64,000 bases of DNA from Rathayibacter sp. VKM Ac-2754 (GCF_009807095.1 NZ_WUCC01000004.1:186001-250000), one strand, 5' to 3'. Positions 52,989 to 62,614 are shown, counted from the stretch's first letter. Program-made: numbers and translations. Notes: a model not told the origin generated them from the sequence alone.

Positions 52989-54167
52989 TCAGCGGGTGCG
53001 GGCCACCGTCAGGGTCACCAGCGCCGCGCAGATCAGGGCGAGCGCGACCAGCACGCCGCCGACGCCGAGCGGGCCCGCGAGCAGCGGAGTCGCGAGAGCG
53101 GCGACCGCGCCCGGCAGCACCAGACGCGCGGGCATCGGCTGCTCCGCGCCGAGCGGGGAGTGCACCGCCCAGAGCAGCAGCAGGTAGGCGGCGACCGGCA
53201 CCGCCACCGCCGCTCCGATCACCGCGTTCGCCGCCTCGAGGTGCCCGGCGGTCGCCGCGACCGCCGCCTCGAGCCCCGAGCCCAGCGCGCCCAGCGCCGC
53301 GAAGATCACGAAGTGCGCGTAGCCCCAGAGGTACGAGAGGGTGCGCCGGCGCTCCAGCAGCTCGCCCGACGGGTGCAGGTAGTACAGCCACCAGAGCGCG
53401 AAGACGATCACCAGCGCGCACGCCGAGACGAGGACGAGCGAGGGGCTGACGCCTCCCTCCGACAGCGCGCGCTGCACCCCCGAGACCGCGGCGAGCACGC
53501 TCTCGCCGAGCAGGATGATCGTGAACAGCCCGTACCGCTCGGCGATGTGGTGCGGATGCCAGCTCGGCTCGCCCGCCCGCGCCGACCACAGCGGCACGCA
53601 GATCTCGAGCAGGGCGAGCACGACGAAGCTCGCGACGGCGAGCTCGGGCGGCAGCAGGAGCCGCAGCAGCCAGCCGACCTGCACGAGCGAGAAGCCGACG
53701 GCGCTGCGCAGGGCCGAGGTGCGATGCTCCGGAGTCGACACCGCGACGCGGATCCACTGACTCACCAGCGCGAATCGCATGATCGCGTAGCCGATCGTGA
53801 TCGCCGTGAAGTCCCCCTCCTCGAACGCGGTCGGCACGCCCGCGGCGAGGACCAGCACGCCTCCCATCTGCGCCAGCGTCAGCAGGCGGTAGGGCACGTC
53901 GTCGGTGTCGTAGCCGGAGGCGAACCAGGTGAAGTTCATCCACGCCCACCAGATCGCGAAGAACACCATCGCGAACGGGCCGACGGTCTCGCCGAGGTGC
54001 CCCTCCTCGACGGCGTGCGCGAGCTGGACGACGATCTGCGCGATCGCGACGACGAACGTGAGGTCGACGAGCAGCTCGAGCGGCGACGAGACCCGGTGCG
54101 GCTCGTCGATCGCGCGCGGCCGCATGCTCACGCGGAGGGGGTGCGCGGGAGTTCCGGTGGCGTCCAT
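52989..54167 (-). CDS. Low temperature requirement A (LtrA) family membrane protein
   Basis: The 392-residue protein (ATG at 54167) has ten or more hydrophobic helices and the family's N-terminal block SSPLELLVDLTFVVAIAQIV followed by IWWAWMNFTWFASGYDTDD and AERYGLFTIILLGESVLAAV. LtrA was named from Listeria cold growth; its biochemical role is unknown. An alternative upstream start at 54302 adds 45 Arg-rich residues and is unlikely. Confidence 0.9.
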   Translation of the reverse strand: MDATGTPAHPLRVSMRPRAIDEPHRVSSPLELLVDLTFVVAIAQIVVQLAHAVEEGHLGETVGPFAMVFFAIWWAWMNFTWFASGYDTDDVPYRLLTLAQMGGVLVLAAGVPTAFEEGDFTAITIGYAIMRFALVSQWIRVAVSTPEHRTSALRSAVGFSLVQVGWLLRLLLPPELAVASFVVLALLEICVPLWSARAGEPSWHPHHIAERYGLFTIILLGESVLAAVSGVQRALSEGGVSPSLVLVSACALVIVFALWWLYYLHPSGELLERRRTLSYLWGYAHFVIFAALGALGSGLEAAVAATAGHLEAANAVIGAAVAVPVAAYLLLLWAVHSPLGAEQPMPARLVLPGAVAALATPLLAGPLGVGGVLVALALICAALVTLTVARTR

Positions 54168-54226
54168 GCGCTCATCCTGCCGCGCGCGCCGGTCCCTCCT
54201 CCCGCGCGGCACCCCCGACCCTCCAG

Positions 54227-54344
54227 AAGTTGTCGTACTCGGGCGTCGAACACGACGACTCGTGCGGACTCGACCGTCCGGGTGCCCGATCCGCCCCTCC
54301 ACTCCTCAGAAGTTGCGGTAGCGGCGCGCGACTACCGCAACTTC
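54227..54344. repeat. Pair of GTTGTCG/GTTGCGGTA hairpin repeats
   Basis: The left element (54227-54262) has AGAAGTTGTCGTACTCGGG opposite CACGACGACT; the right element (54309-54344) has a perfect 13-base stem on GAAGTTGCGGTAG with a 10-base loop. Both belong to the family seen at 1060-1268. They fill most of the gap between ltrA and the next gene. Confidence 0.75.
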
Positions 54345-54437
54345 CGCGGAGTCGCGGGGGCCTCCCGCGGCCGGTGCGTCAGGAGTCGCGCCCCTCGCGA
54401 CGACGTCGGCGCGTGCGCTCCGTGTAGCGTCGCAGCC

Positions 54438-55343
54438 ATGCCCTGGGGACGCGCGTACTTCGCCGCGCAGGCCCTCGGCGGCGCCGTCTGGTGGGTCGCC
54501 GTGGCGCTCTCGCCGCTCGTCCGCACCGCGACCCTCGGCTCGCTCTACCCCGTCCCGATCGCCGCGCTCGACCTCCCGCTGTTCGTCGGCGCCTCCGCCC
54601 TGGCCGCCGCCGGCCTGCGCTGGGCGGCGGTGCTCGCGACGGCCTGGACCCTCGTCGTCGCCTCCTCCCTCGCCGTGTACGCGACCGTCACCGCGCAGGC
54701 GGGCTGGGGCGTCCTCGCGATGCTCGCGGCGTCCGGCGGCTCGGTCGCCGCGCTCTGCCTCCTGACGCTCGGCCGCATCCCGACCCGCTGGATCGCGTCA
54801 GGACCCTTCGCGTTCCGGCTCGCCTCCTCCGGTCGCCGCCCGCTCGCGCACCTCGCCGCGACGCTCGGGCAGATCGTCGTGTTCTGGGGTGGCGCGCTCG
54901 CGGTCGTCCCCGTCGTGATCGCGGCACTGGAGGCGCGCTGGGCCGTCGCGCTCCCGTTCCCGCCGGTCGCGTGGCCGGCCGGTCTCGCGCTGCTCGTGCT
55001 GGCCAGCGCCCTCGGACTCTGGTCGGCGCTCTCGATGTCGCTGCTCGGCGACGGCACGCCCCTGCCGATCGCGATGCCGAACCGGCTCGTGATCGCCGGC
55101 CCGTACCGGTGGGTGCGCAACCCGATGGCCGTGGCGGGCATCAGCCAGGGCGTCGCCGTGGGGCTGCTGCTGTCGTCGTGGCTCGTCGTGGTCTACGCGC
55201 TGCTCGGCTCGCTGCTCTGGAACTACGCCGTCCGCCCCCTCGAGGAGGCCGATCTCGAGGCCCGCTTCGGCGACTCCTTCCGCCGCTACCGCTCACGTGT
55301 GCGCTGCTGGCTCCCGCGCTGGCCGCCGGTCCCGCGCGGGTAG
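54438..55343 (+). CDS. Isoprenylcysteine carboxyl methyltransferase-like membrane protein
   Basis: The 301-residue membrane protein (ATG at 54438) has seven or eight helices. The C-terminal part contains LVIAGPYRWVRNPMAVAGIS, the signature of ICMT/PEMT-type integral membrane methyltransferases, and then EEADLEARFGDSFRRYRSRV, also conserved in this family. It probably methylates a small hydrophobic or isoprenoid molecule; the substrate is unknown. The N-terminal half is an additional hydrophobic region without a known motif. Confidence 0.8.
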   Translation: MPWGRAYFAAQALGGAVWWVAVALSPLVRTATLGSLYPVPIAALDLPLFVGASALAAAGLRWAAVLATAWTLVVASSLAVYATVTAQAGWGVLAMLAASGGSVAALCLLTLGRIPTRWIASGPFAFRLASSGRRPLAHLAATLGQIVVFWGGALAVVPVVIAALEARWAVALPFPPVAWPAGLALLVLASALGLWSALSMSLLGDGTPLPIAMPNRLVIAGPYRWVRNPMAVAGISQGVAVGLLLSSWLVVVYALLGSLLWNYAVRPLEEADLEARFGDSFRRYRSRVRCWLPRWPPVPRG

Positions 55344-55562
55344 ACCTCCGGCTCGCAGGATCGAGTTCGGCTCGCAGGATCCGGCCTTTCCTGCGAGCCG
55401 AACGTCATTCCGCGAGCCGTAGATGCTCCGGGGGCTTGGGTGCGCCTGTGCTTCCGCGGATCGCGCCTGCCCGGGCGAGACCTCCGGCTCGCAGGATCGA
55501 GTTCGGCTCGCAGGATCCGGCCTTTCCTGCGAGCCGAACGTCATTCCGCGAGCCGGAGGTGC
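55343..55562. repeat. Two near-identical CGGCTCG hairpin units
   Basis: Two 80-base units (starting at 55343 and 55479, period 136) each contain the arms GTTCGGCTCGCAGG and CCTGCGAGCCGAAC, a perfect 14-base stem (first unit 55365-55378 with 55390-55403). They belong to the family at 5580-5816. No gene lies in the 299-base gap before 55643. Confidence 0.8.
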
Positions 55563-55642
55563 CCAGCGGGCCGGGCCGCGCCGAGGCTGCCCCGCAACGC
55601 GCCACCCGCGCCGAGCGAGCACCGCCCCCTGCGCCGCAGCCG

Positions 55643-56869
55643 CTAAGCCGCTGCCGGCTCCCGCCGCGCCCGCGCCTCGATGACGAGGCTCACCACGAGC
55701 CCGACCGCCACGAGCACGATGGCCACCCACGGCAGCACCTCGAGCCCCGCCGCGTCGATCGCCACACCGCCGACGATCGCGCCGCCGCCGATGCCGATGT
55801 TGAACGCCGTCGTCTGCAGCGCCGCCGCCAGACTCCGCAGCTGGAACGACGACGTCCGCAGCATGCGCGTCTGCAGCATCACCGGGATCCCGCCGAACGC
55901 GATGTTCCAGATCACGGCGGCGGCGACCACCGCGGCCGCCGCTCCGGACGAGGCGGCGGCGGCCAGCCCCGCCAGCGCGAGCAGCACACCGATCGCGGCG
56001 ATGATGAAGCCCGAGCGGGGGAGACGGTCGGTCGCGAAGCCGGCGAGCACGAGGCCGACGGCCCCCGCGCCTCCGAAGGCGAACAGCACCAGCGGGATGC
56101 TGTCGGGCGAGAACGACGCGTTCTCGAGCCACGGCGTGATGTAGGTCGAGAGCGTGTTCTGGCCGATCAGCACCAGGAGGATCACCAGGCACACGCCGAG
56201 GATGCGCGGCAGCGTGCGGTCCTTGCGCGCAGGCAGCCGGATCTCCCCGGTCCTCACCGGCACGCGGTGGTCGACCGCGGGCAGGAACTTCACCACGACC
56301 AGCGCGAGGACGAGCACGATCCCGCCGAGGATCGCGAAGGTCGGCCGCCAGCCGAACGCGTGACCGAGCGCCGTTCCGACCGGAACGCCCAGGACGAACG
56401 CGGCGGAGCCTCCACCCGCCGTGATCGCGGTCGCGCGGCCCAGCTGCTCGGGCGAGACGAGGTGGGCGGAGTAGGCGGCGACCATCGACCAGAACAGGCC
56501 GTGCGCGAGTCCGCCGACGATGCGCGCGCCGACGAGCAGCTCGAACGTGGGCGCGAGGGCGGCGAGCACGTTGGCCACCGCGATGGTGCACAGCGCGACC
56601 AGCACGAGGCCCTTCCGCGAGAAGCGCTGCGTCACGAGCGTCAGCGGAGTCGTCGCGACCACGACGGTCGCCGCGAAGATCGTCACGAGCTGGCCGGTCA
56701 GCGAGATGCTGACCCCGAGATCGCGCGACATGTCGGGGATCAGCCCGGTCGGCAGGAACTCGCTCGTGACCGAGACGAAGATGGCGCCGGCCAGGGTGAG
56801 CAGGCCGATCCAGGGGAACGGAGGAGTGTTGGTGGCGGTCGGCGAGGCGGTGTTCTGAGGGGTGTTCAC
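55643..56869 (-). CDS. MFS drug/metabolite exporter, DHA1 (AraJ/YdhP-like)
   Basis: The 408-residue membrane protein has twelve helices. The start, FPWIGLLTLAGAIFVSVTSE then FLPTGLIPDMSRDLGVSISL, is typical of AraJ/YdhP-like DHA1 exporters; the loop LTLVTQRFSRKGLVLVALCT holds a variant of the MFS motif, and motif C-like AITAGGGSAAFVLGVPVGTA lies in helix 5. It is likely a proton-driven exporter of sugars or drugs. The start is ATG 56869. Confidence 0.88.
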   Translation of the reverse strand: MNTPQNTASPTATNTPPFPWIGLLTLAGAIFVSVTSEFLPTGLIPDMSRDLGVSISLTGQLVTIFAATVVVATTPLTLVTQRFSRKGLVLVALCTIAVANVLAALAPTFELLVGARIVGGLAHGLFWSMVAAYSAHLVSPEQLGRATAITAGGGSAAFVLGVPVGTALGHAFGWRPTFAILGGIVLVLALVVVKFLPAVDHRVPVRTGEIRLPARKDRTLPRILGVCLVILLVLIGQNTLSTYITPWLENASFSPDSIPLVLFAFGGAGAVGLVLAGFATDRLPRSGFIIAAIGVLLALAGLAAAASSGAAAAVVAAAVIWNIAFGGIPVMLQTRMLRTSSFQLRSLAAALQTTAFNIGIGGGAIVGGVAIDAAGLEVLPWVAIVLVAVGLVVSLVIEARARREPAAA

Positions 56870-57084
56870 AGTGTCCTGAGGAAGGGGTGCGGGAAGCGAC
56901 CATCAAGCCTCGCACGCCCGCGCCGCGAACGGGCGCCTCCCGTCGAGCGGGACCGCGGCCGACCCCGACTGTTCACTCCCGCCACTCGCTAGCACCTCCG
57001 CCACCGTCGAGGAACCGGGTGACGGGACCCGCGCGGGAGGCGTTCGCTGGAGTCGAGCGGCAGCAGCCGCACGACGGAGGACCC

Positions 57085-58071
57085 ATGCCCGACCAGCCCG
57101 TGCCCGACCAGACAGCGCCCGACCAGCCCATGCCCGACCAGCCCGTGCCCGACCAGACAGCGCCCGACCAGCCCGCGCCCGATCAGTACACGTTCACGAA
57201 CCCCGCGACGCAGTACCCGAACGTCACCCCGCCCGTCCAGCAGCAGCCCGAGCCCGGCCTCCAGTCGCGGATGACCCCCGTCCCCGACCTCGGCGAGCAC
57301 AGCTACCGCGGCACCGGGCGCCTCGCCGGCCGACGTGCTCTGATCACGGGCGCCGACTCCGGCATCGGCGCCGCGGTCGCCATCGCCTTCGCGCGAGAGG
57401 GCGCCGACATCGCCCTCTCCTACCTCCCCGACGAGGAGGCCGACGCGCAGCACGTCGTCGAGCTCATCCGGGCGGCGGGCCGCACCGCGATCCCGATCCC
57501 CGGCGACCTCACCGACGCGCAGTACTGCTCCGACCTCGTCGCGCAGGCCGTCGAGGGCCTCGGCGGACTCGACGCCGTCGTCAACATCGCCGGCAAGCAG
57601 ATCTGGCAGGACGACATGCTCGAGCTCACCGACGAGCAGTTCGAGACGACCTTCGCGGTCAACGTGTTCGCGCCGTTCCGCATCATCCGCGCCGCCCTCC
57701 CGCACCTGCCCGCGGGGTCCACGATCATCAACACGGCGTCGGCGGAGGCGCACACGCCCGCCCCCGACCGCCTCGACTACGCGATGACCAAGGGCGCGAT
57801 CAACAACCTCTCGAAGGGCATGGCGCAGCAGCTGGCCGCGAAGGGCATCCGCGTGAACGTCGTCGCTCCGGGCCCGACCTGGACCGTGCTGCAGGTCACC
57901 GGCGGAGTCGACCCCGAGTCCCTGCCCGACTTCGGCTCGAGCGAGGCCCCGATGGGCCGCGCCGCGCAGCCCGCCGAGCAGGCCCCCGCCTACGTGTTCC
58001 TCGCCTCCGCCGAGTCGAGCTACGTGATCGGCGAGACCCTGAACGTGAACGGCGGCATGGTCTCGCCGTGA
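57085..58071 (+). CDS. Short-chain dehydrogenase with repetitive N-terminus
   Basis: The 328-residue enzyme (ATG at 57085, after CGGAGG) has a 35-residue N-terminal stretch of PDQP-type repeats, encoded by a 45-base tandem repeat (57085-57129 and 57130-57174). The SDR part has ALITGADSGIGAAVAIAFAR, VVNIAGKQ, SAEAHTPAPDRLDYAMTKGA with the YxxxK pair, and VIGETLNVNGGMVS. This matches YghA/YhdG-like oxidoreductases often induced in stress. The Pro-Asp-Gln extension is unusual and probably disordered. Confidence 0.9.
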   Translation: MPDQPVPDQTAPDQPMPDQPVPDQTAPDQPAPDQYTFTNPATQYPNVTPPVQQQPEPGLQSRMTPVPDLGEHSYRGTGRLAGRRALITGADSGIGAAVAIAFAREGADIALSYLPDEEADAQHVVELIRAAGRTAIPIPGDLTDAQYCSDLVAQAVEGLGGLDAVVNIAGKQIWQDDMLELTDEQFETTFAVNVFAPFRIIRAALPHLPAGSTIINTASAEAHTPAPDRLDYAMTKGAINNLSKGMAQQLAAKGIRVNVVAPGPTWTVLQVTGGVDPESLPDFGSSEAPMGRAAQPAEQAPAYVFLASAESSYVIGETLNVNGGMVSP

Positions 58072-58087
58072 GTGCGGCCGGAGCCGC

Positions 58088-58180
58088 GTTCGGCTCGCGA
58101 GAACACGTTCGGCTCGTCAGAACCACTGGATTCCGCGAGCCGAACGTGATTCTGCGAGCCGAACGTGGTTCCGCGAGCCC
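58088..58180. repeat. CGGCTCG/CGAGCCG hairpin repeat
   Basis: Two TTCGGCTCG units face three CGAGCCGAAC-type units, giving a long potential hairpin just after the SDR gene. It belongs to the family at 5580-5816 and 55343-55562. The rest of the gap to 58502 shows no gene. Confidence 0.75.
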
Positions 58181-58502
58181 GCGGTGGTCGATCCGACAGC
58201 GAGTCGACACCTGCGACTCGCCACGAACGGGGCCCTAGAGCTCGCGTGCGCCCCCTCACCCGTCCACTGGCGCTTCGCAGTCCCGTCGAGTGGGCTCGAA
58301 ACGGCCCCTCGCCCTCACCCACGGCCCGCTCCGCGTCGACTCGCGCGAAGAGGCACCGCCCGGCCCGCCGCCGGCGAGCGGTCACGCAGTGCGTCCTCGG
58401 CGCGACTCGGCCGTGGCCGCCTCCGCCGTCAGCACGCCCGACACCTCGCCACGGGACGTGCCGGAGCAGTGGGTGCGACCGGTGGCCGCACCCACTGCGG
58501 AT

Positions 58503-61163
58503 CTAGCTCGGCTTGACCGCTGCGCTGGCCTTGACGAGCGTCGTGTAGCCCGTCTTCGTGCCGGTCACCTTGACGGTGATCGACGCCGCCTTGTCGGCGG
58601 TGACGAGCTTGTAGGTCGACGCGGTCGCGCCCGAGATCGCCGTGGTGCCGCGGAACCACTGGTAGGTCAGCGTGACCGGCGCGGGCGTCCACGTGCCGGG
58701 CGTGGCGGTGAGGACCTGTCCGACCCTGGCCGTGCCGGAGATCGTGGGCGTCGCTCCGACGAGCGTGCCCTGGGCGACGGCCGCGGTGGTGGCGCTGGTC
58801 TTGGTGGCGGGGGAGTAGCCGGGCTTGGTCGAGGTGACCGAGACCGTCAGGGTCGCGCCGGCGTCGGAGCCCTTGAGGACGTAGGTCTTCGACGTGGCGC
58901 CCGAGATGTAGACGCCGTTGTTCTTCTTCCACTGGTAGCTGAGCGTGGTTCCCGCGTCCCAGGTGCCCGCATTCGCGGTGAGGGTGGAGCCGACCTTGAG
59001 CGTGCCGGTGATGGTCGGCGTGGGCATGAGGGTCTGCAGCGCGGCCTTGACGGTCGTCGCAGCGCTCGTCTTCGTGACCGCGGTGTACCCGGTCTTGGTG
59101 CCCGTGACGCTCACGGTGATCGCGGCGCCGGCGTCGGCCGTGGCCAGCGTGTAGGTGGAGGCGGTGGCTCCGCTGATCGCGACGCCTCCGCGCTTCCACT
59201 GGTACGCGAGCGTCACGGGGGCGGGGGTCCAGGTGCCGGGCACGGCGGTCAGCTTCTGGCCGACCGTCGCGGTCCCGGTGATCGTCGGCGTCGGGCCGGT
59301 GATGACGGCAGTGCTCGTGACGGCCGCGGTCGTCGCGCTGGTCTTGGTGGCGGGCGAGTAGCCGGGCTTGGTGCCGGTGACGCTGACGGTGAGCGTCGCT
59401 CCGGCGTCGGCCGCCTTCAGGACGTACGTCTTCGCGGTCGCGCCGGAGATGTACGTGCCGCCGTTCTTCTTCCACTGGTAGGTCAGCGTCACGCCCGCAT
59501 CCCACGTGCCGGGATTCGCCGTCAGCGTCGATCCGACGGTCGTCGCCCCCGAGATGGTGGGCGTCGGCATCAGCGTCTGCAGCGGCAGCCCGACCTGGAC
59601 GGCGGAGCTGGTGCGGGTGGCCGGTGTGTAGCCGGTCTTGGTGCCGGTGACGCTGACGGTGAGCGAGGTGCCCGCGTCGGCGGAGGCGACGACGTACGTG
59701 TTCGAGGTCGCGCCGGCGATCGCGGTGCCGTTGCGCTTCCACTGGTAGGCGAGGCTGACGGGCGCCGGGCCCCAGTTGCCGGGGTTCGCCGTGAGGGTGC
59801 CGCCGACGGCGGAGGAGCCGGTGACGGTCGGGACGGAGTTGGTGAGCGAGGCGGCGGTGACGGTGACGGCCGCGCTGGTGCGCGTCGCCTTGGCGTAGCC
59901 GGCCTTCGTGCCGGTGACCTGCACGCTGATGGCGCCGTTGCCGAGGTCGTAGGGATCGACGACGTACTGCGGCTCCGTCGCGCCGCTGATCGGGTTTCCG
60001 CCGCGGAGCCACTGGTAGTCGAGCGTGACGGGTTGCGGACCCCAGGTGCCGGGAACCGCGGTCAGCGTGTCGCCGACCGTACCGGAACCTGTGACCGTCG
60101 GGGTCGGAGCGGTGAGGGTGCCGACATTCGTGAGCTTCAGGACGAAGTCACCCTCGTAGAACCCGTAATTGGAGACTTGGATGAAGTAGGTCTTGCCTGC
60201 CTGGACGGCGAAACTCGTGTTCGCCCGCTCGAAGGAGTAGGGGGCGCTGGAGTCCGTCCACTGCTCCGGGCACTCGAGCAGAGACCCTGGAGTCACGCCG
60301 TCGGAGTCATAGATACCGACGTTGACGGGTGAGAAGCTCTCGCCGAGGTCGGCCTTCACGCTTCCGTTCGACGGCGCGCGGTACTTGTACCAGACGGAGC
60401 CCATGAAGGCGTTGTAGTCGCAGCCGTCGTAAGGCCGGTACCAGTTGCTGTCGACTTTGGCAGTCGATCCTTGGATGGTCGCAGGCAGCGTAGAGACGAC
60501 CGACGCCGACGAGTAGGTCGTGTTGGGGACCGCGGCGCTGCCGGAGAGGTAGAACTCTGCATCGCCGGGCTGTTCGCTCGACGAGTAGTACTCCGAGCTC
60601 ACCTGGAAGTAGTAGGTGCGGCCCGCTTCGGCCTGAACGAAGTTCTGAGCGCGGAAGCCGACCTCTGTGCAGCTGATGCGCGTCGCATCCGTGACCGGGC
60701 CCTCGCCGAAAGCACTGACGAGTGACGGTCCGCCTGACGAAGATCCGCTGAAAGTCAGAGTCTGACGCTTGGTCGAGACGTACTTGAACCAGATCGAGCT
60801 GTACCCCTCGGTGAAGTACTCGGTGTTGTCCGGGTCAGTCGTCCGGCACGTCGAGTCCTCGCCCACCGAGAGGGTCGCCCCCTCGTAAGGAACGCCGTAT
60901 GTGGAGAACGGCAGGCTCGTGACGACCGTCGCGTTCTCGCGCAGGTCGTTCGCCGGAGGCGCGACAGCGGCGAGGCCCTGGGGCGCCGCCTCGGGTGCGG
61001 CCTGGCGAGCGGCGGGCTCGTCGGTGTGCCACTCGCCGGCGGTCGTCGAGACGGGCTCGGCCGCGACGGCGGCGGCCGCCGGGGCGACGAGGAGGCCGAA
61101 GCCGACCGCGAGGGCTGTGGCGAGGGCGAGGACCCGCGAGCGGGCAGGGCGGTACAGCGGCAT
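58503..61163 (-). CDS. Secreted protein with six Ig-like repeats
   Basis: The 886-residue product (ATG at 61163) has a Sec signal (VLALATALAVGFGLLVAPAA). Residues about 70-350 form two similar beta-rich modules (SIWFKYVSTKRQTLTFSGSS, SVWYKYRAPSNGSVKADLGE), like pre-peptidase or CUB-type domains. Then six repeats of about 85 residues follow, each with PTPTISGTxxVGxxL, TWxPAPVTLAYQWxR, ISGATxxTY and VTGTKxGY. Repeats alternate between two types. There is no wall anchor or enzyme motif. It is probably a released or wall-associated binding protein. Confidence 0.85.
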   Translation of the reverse strand: MPLYRPARSRVLALATALAVGFGLLVAPAAAAVAAEPVSTTAGEWHTDEPAARQAAPEAAPQGLAAVAPPANDLRENATVVTSLPFSTYGVPYEGATLSVGEDSTCRTTDPDNTEYFTEGYSSIWFKYVSTKRQTLTFSGSSSGGPSLVSAFGEGPVTDATRISCTEVGFRAQNFVQAEAGRTYYFQVSSEYYSSSEQPGDAEFYLSGSAAVPNTTYSSASVVSTLPATIQGSTAKVDSNWYRPYDGCDYNAFMGSVWYKYRAPSNGSVKADLGESFSPVNVGIYDSDGVTPGSLLECPEQWTDSSAPYSFERANTSFAVQAGKTYFIQVSNYGFYEGDFVLKLTNVGTLTAPTPTVTGSGTVGDTLTAVPGTWGPQPVTLDYQWLRGGNPISGATEPQYVVDPYDLGNGAISVQVTGTKAGYAKATRTSAAVTVTAASLTNSVPTVTGSSAVGGTLTANPGNWGPAPVSLAYQWKRNGTAIAGATSNTYVVASADAGTSLTVSVTGTKTGYTPATRTSSAVQVGLPLQTLMPTPTISGATTVGSTLTANPGTWDAGVTLTYQWKKNGGTYISGATAKTYVLKAADAGATLTVSVTGTKPGYSPATKTSATTAAVTSTAVITGPTPTITGTATVGQKLTAVPGTWTPAPVTLAYQWKRGGVAISGATASTYTLATADAGAAITVSVTGTKTGYTAVTKTSAATTVKAALQTLMPTPTITGTLKVGSTLTANAGTWDAGTTLSYQWKKNNGVYISGATSKTYVLKGSDAGATLTVSVTSTKPGYSPATKTSATTAAVAQGTLVGATPTISGTARVGQVLTATPGTWTPAPVTLTYQWFRGTTAISGATASTYKLVTADKAASITVKVTGTKTGYTTLVKASAAVKPS

Positions 61164-61576
61164 GGCGGGACTCCAGGGAGCGTGCGACGGATCGGGTGGC
61201 GGTGCTGCACCTGCAGAATCCGATCGCGGGACGTTCCGCGCCTATCGGGGGAGGGCAGCTCAGCATGGTGCCTTTCACAGGAGGCGCATAGGACCCTTTC
61301 GGGGGCGCCGACCGTCACGTTCTCGGTGACACAGCCCGGGTCGCACTGCGCTCGCGGGGATGGCGAGCCGTCCGCCGCCCTGCCCGCACTCCTCCCGCCA
61401 GTAGAACTACGCGCCTTCGGGGCTCTGCCTCGCGGTCCGGAGGCACGACACCGTCGGACGCGGACCGGCCCCTGGCGCTGGCGCGCACCCCGTTCCGCGC
61501 CCACTCGCGCTCTGCCTTACTCGCGAATGGACGAGAACGGGTCTCTCGAGCGCGCGCTCACCCCACTCCGCGTCCA
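61164..61576. other. Gap with no gene
   Basis: These 413 bases hold the upstream region of the Ig-repeat protein gene and the sequence before the LacI remnant. I see no gene, no strong hairpin and no repeat of the families found elsewhere. Confidence 0.5.
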
Positions 61577-61945
61577 CTGGAGGCTCGTCCTGCGACGGAG
61601 CCCGAGTCGGGACGCCGCCTCGCGCACCTCCTGGTCGAGGACCCGAGCGTCACCGCGGTCTTCTGCGGCAACGACGAGATCGCGATGGGCGTGATCAAGG
61701 GCATCACGGAGGCGGGCAGGCGGGTCCCCGAGGACATCAGCGTCGTCGGCTTCGACGACCACCCGCTCGCGCGCATGTGGACGCCCGGCCTGACGACCGT
61801 GCGCCAGGACTTCGCGGGCCTCGGTCGCCGCGGCTTCCGCCTGCTGCTGCGGGCGATGGACGGCGAGACCGGCGCGATCTTCTCGACCGAGCGCCCCGAG
61901 CTCGTCGTGCGCGAGAGCTCGGCGCCGCCGCCCGCGCGGGGCTGA
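61577..61945 (+). pseudogene. LacI-family regulator remnant (C-terminal part)
   Basis: From 61577 the frame reads TEPESGRRLAHLLVEDPSVT, AVFCGNDEIAMGVIKGITEA, GRRVPEDISVVGFDDHPLAR, TTVRQDFAGLGRRGFRLLL and ELVVRESSAPP. This is the sugar-binding C-terminal region of LacI/GalR regulators. The HTH and the N-terminal ligand half (about 200 residues) are absent; an internal ATG at 61685 is not a real start. Its position next to RbsD/FucU and a ribose-type ABC gene suggests it once controlled them. Confidence 0.8.
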
Positions 61946-61956
61946 CGCGACCCGCC

Positions 61957-62397
61957 TCAGCTCCCCTCCGGGAACACGACCCCCTTCTGCAGCACGAAGC
62001 AGCCCCAGGGCGCCGGATCGAGCACGTGCACCACCGCGAACGCCGCCCTGGCCCGGGCGTAGAACTCGAGTCGGGGGATCACGCCCCACTGCAGCGGCTC
62101 GGGATGCGACGCCCGCGCCAGCTCGAGCACGGCGTCCTGCTCCGGAGTCGTCCGCGACGGATCCCCGTCCACCTCCATCCGCTCGAGCGGCGTCGGCACG
62201 AAGACGTCGAGCGGGAACACGCTGAGCACGGCGCCCATCGCGCGGCTCATCGTCGCCTCGCCCAGGCGCACCACCGGCCGGCCGGTCGCCACGGCGGGGA
62301 AGTTGCGGTCGACGAGCAGCAGCTGGTCGCCGTGGCCCATGTCGTCGAGGAGGTGCAGCAGCGCGCCCGGGAGGAGGGGGTCGATGCCCTTCAGCAT
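61957..62397 (-). CDS. RbsD/FucU family sugar mutarotase
   Basis: The 146-residue protein starts MLKGIDPLLPGALLHLLDDM and continues GHGDQLLLVDRNFPA, the conserved front of FucU/RbsD pyranase-mutarotases, with the catalytic His in MGHGD. ERMEVDGDP and the closing WGCFVLQKGVVFP (the aromatic-rich tail) also fit. It interconverts anomers of a sugar such as fucose or ribose. I use the ATG at 62397, matching family length; a start at 62460 would add 21 Arg/Pro-rich residues. It is divergent from the ABC importer genes. Confidence 0.85.
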   Translation of the reverse strand: MLKGIDPLLPGALLHLLDDMGHGDQLLLVDRNFPAVATGRPVVRLGEATMSRAMGAVLSVFPLDVFVPTPLERMEVDGDPSRTTPEQDAVLELARASHPEPLQWGVIPRLEFYARARAAFAVVHVLDPAPWGCFVLQKGVVFPEGS

Positions 62398-62488
62398 CGC
62401 CGCGCTCCGGCGGATCGGGCGGGGGGCGGGAGAGCGGTCATCGGTCGTCCTTCTCGTCATCGAGCGGCTGAACGGTCGCGAATTGGCG

Positions 62489-62500
62489 AACCGGTTGACA
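62489..62500 (+). promoter_or_regulatory. Possible LacI-type operator and -35 box
   Basis: AACCGGTT (62489-62496), a palindrome with the central CG typical of LacI-family sites, overlaps TTGACA (62495-62500), an ideal -35 hexamer. No good -10 box is seen 17 bases further. It lies between the divergent mutarotase and DUF2291-like genes. Confidence 0.4.
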
Positions 62501-62614
62501 CGCTACCGCGGCGCGTGGCACCGTGACGAGCGACAGGACCCCGCCGGTGCCCCGGATCGGGGGCCGAGCATCCGCCGCCCGTTCACCGCCGAACACCGCT
62601 TTGGAGCGACAACG

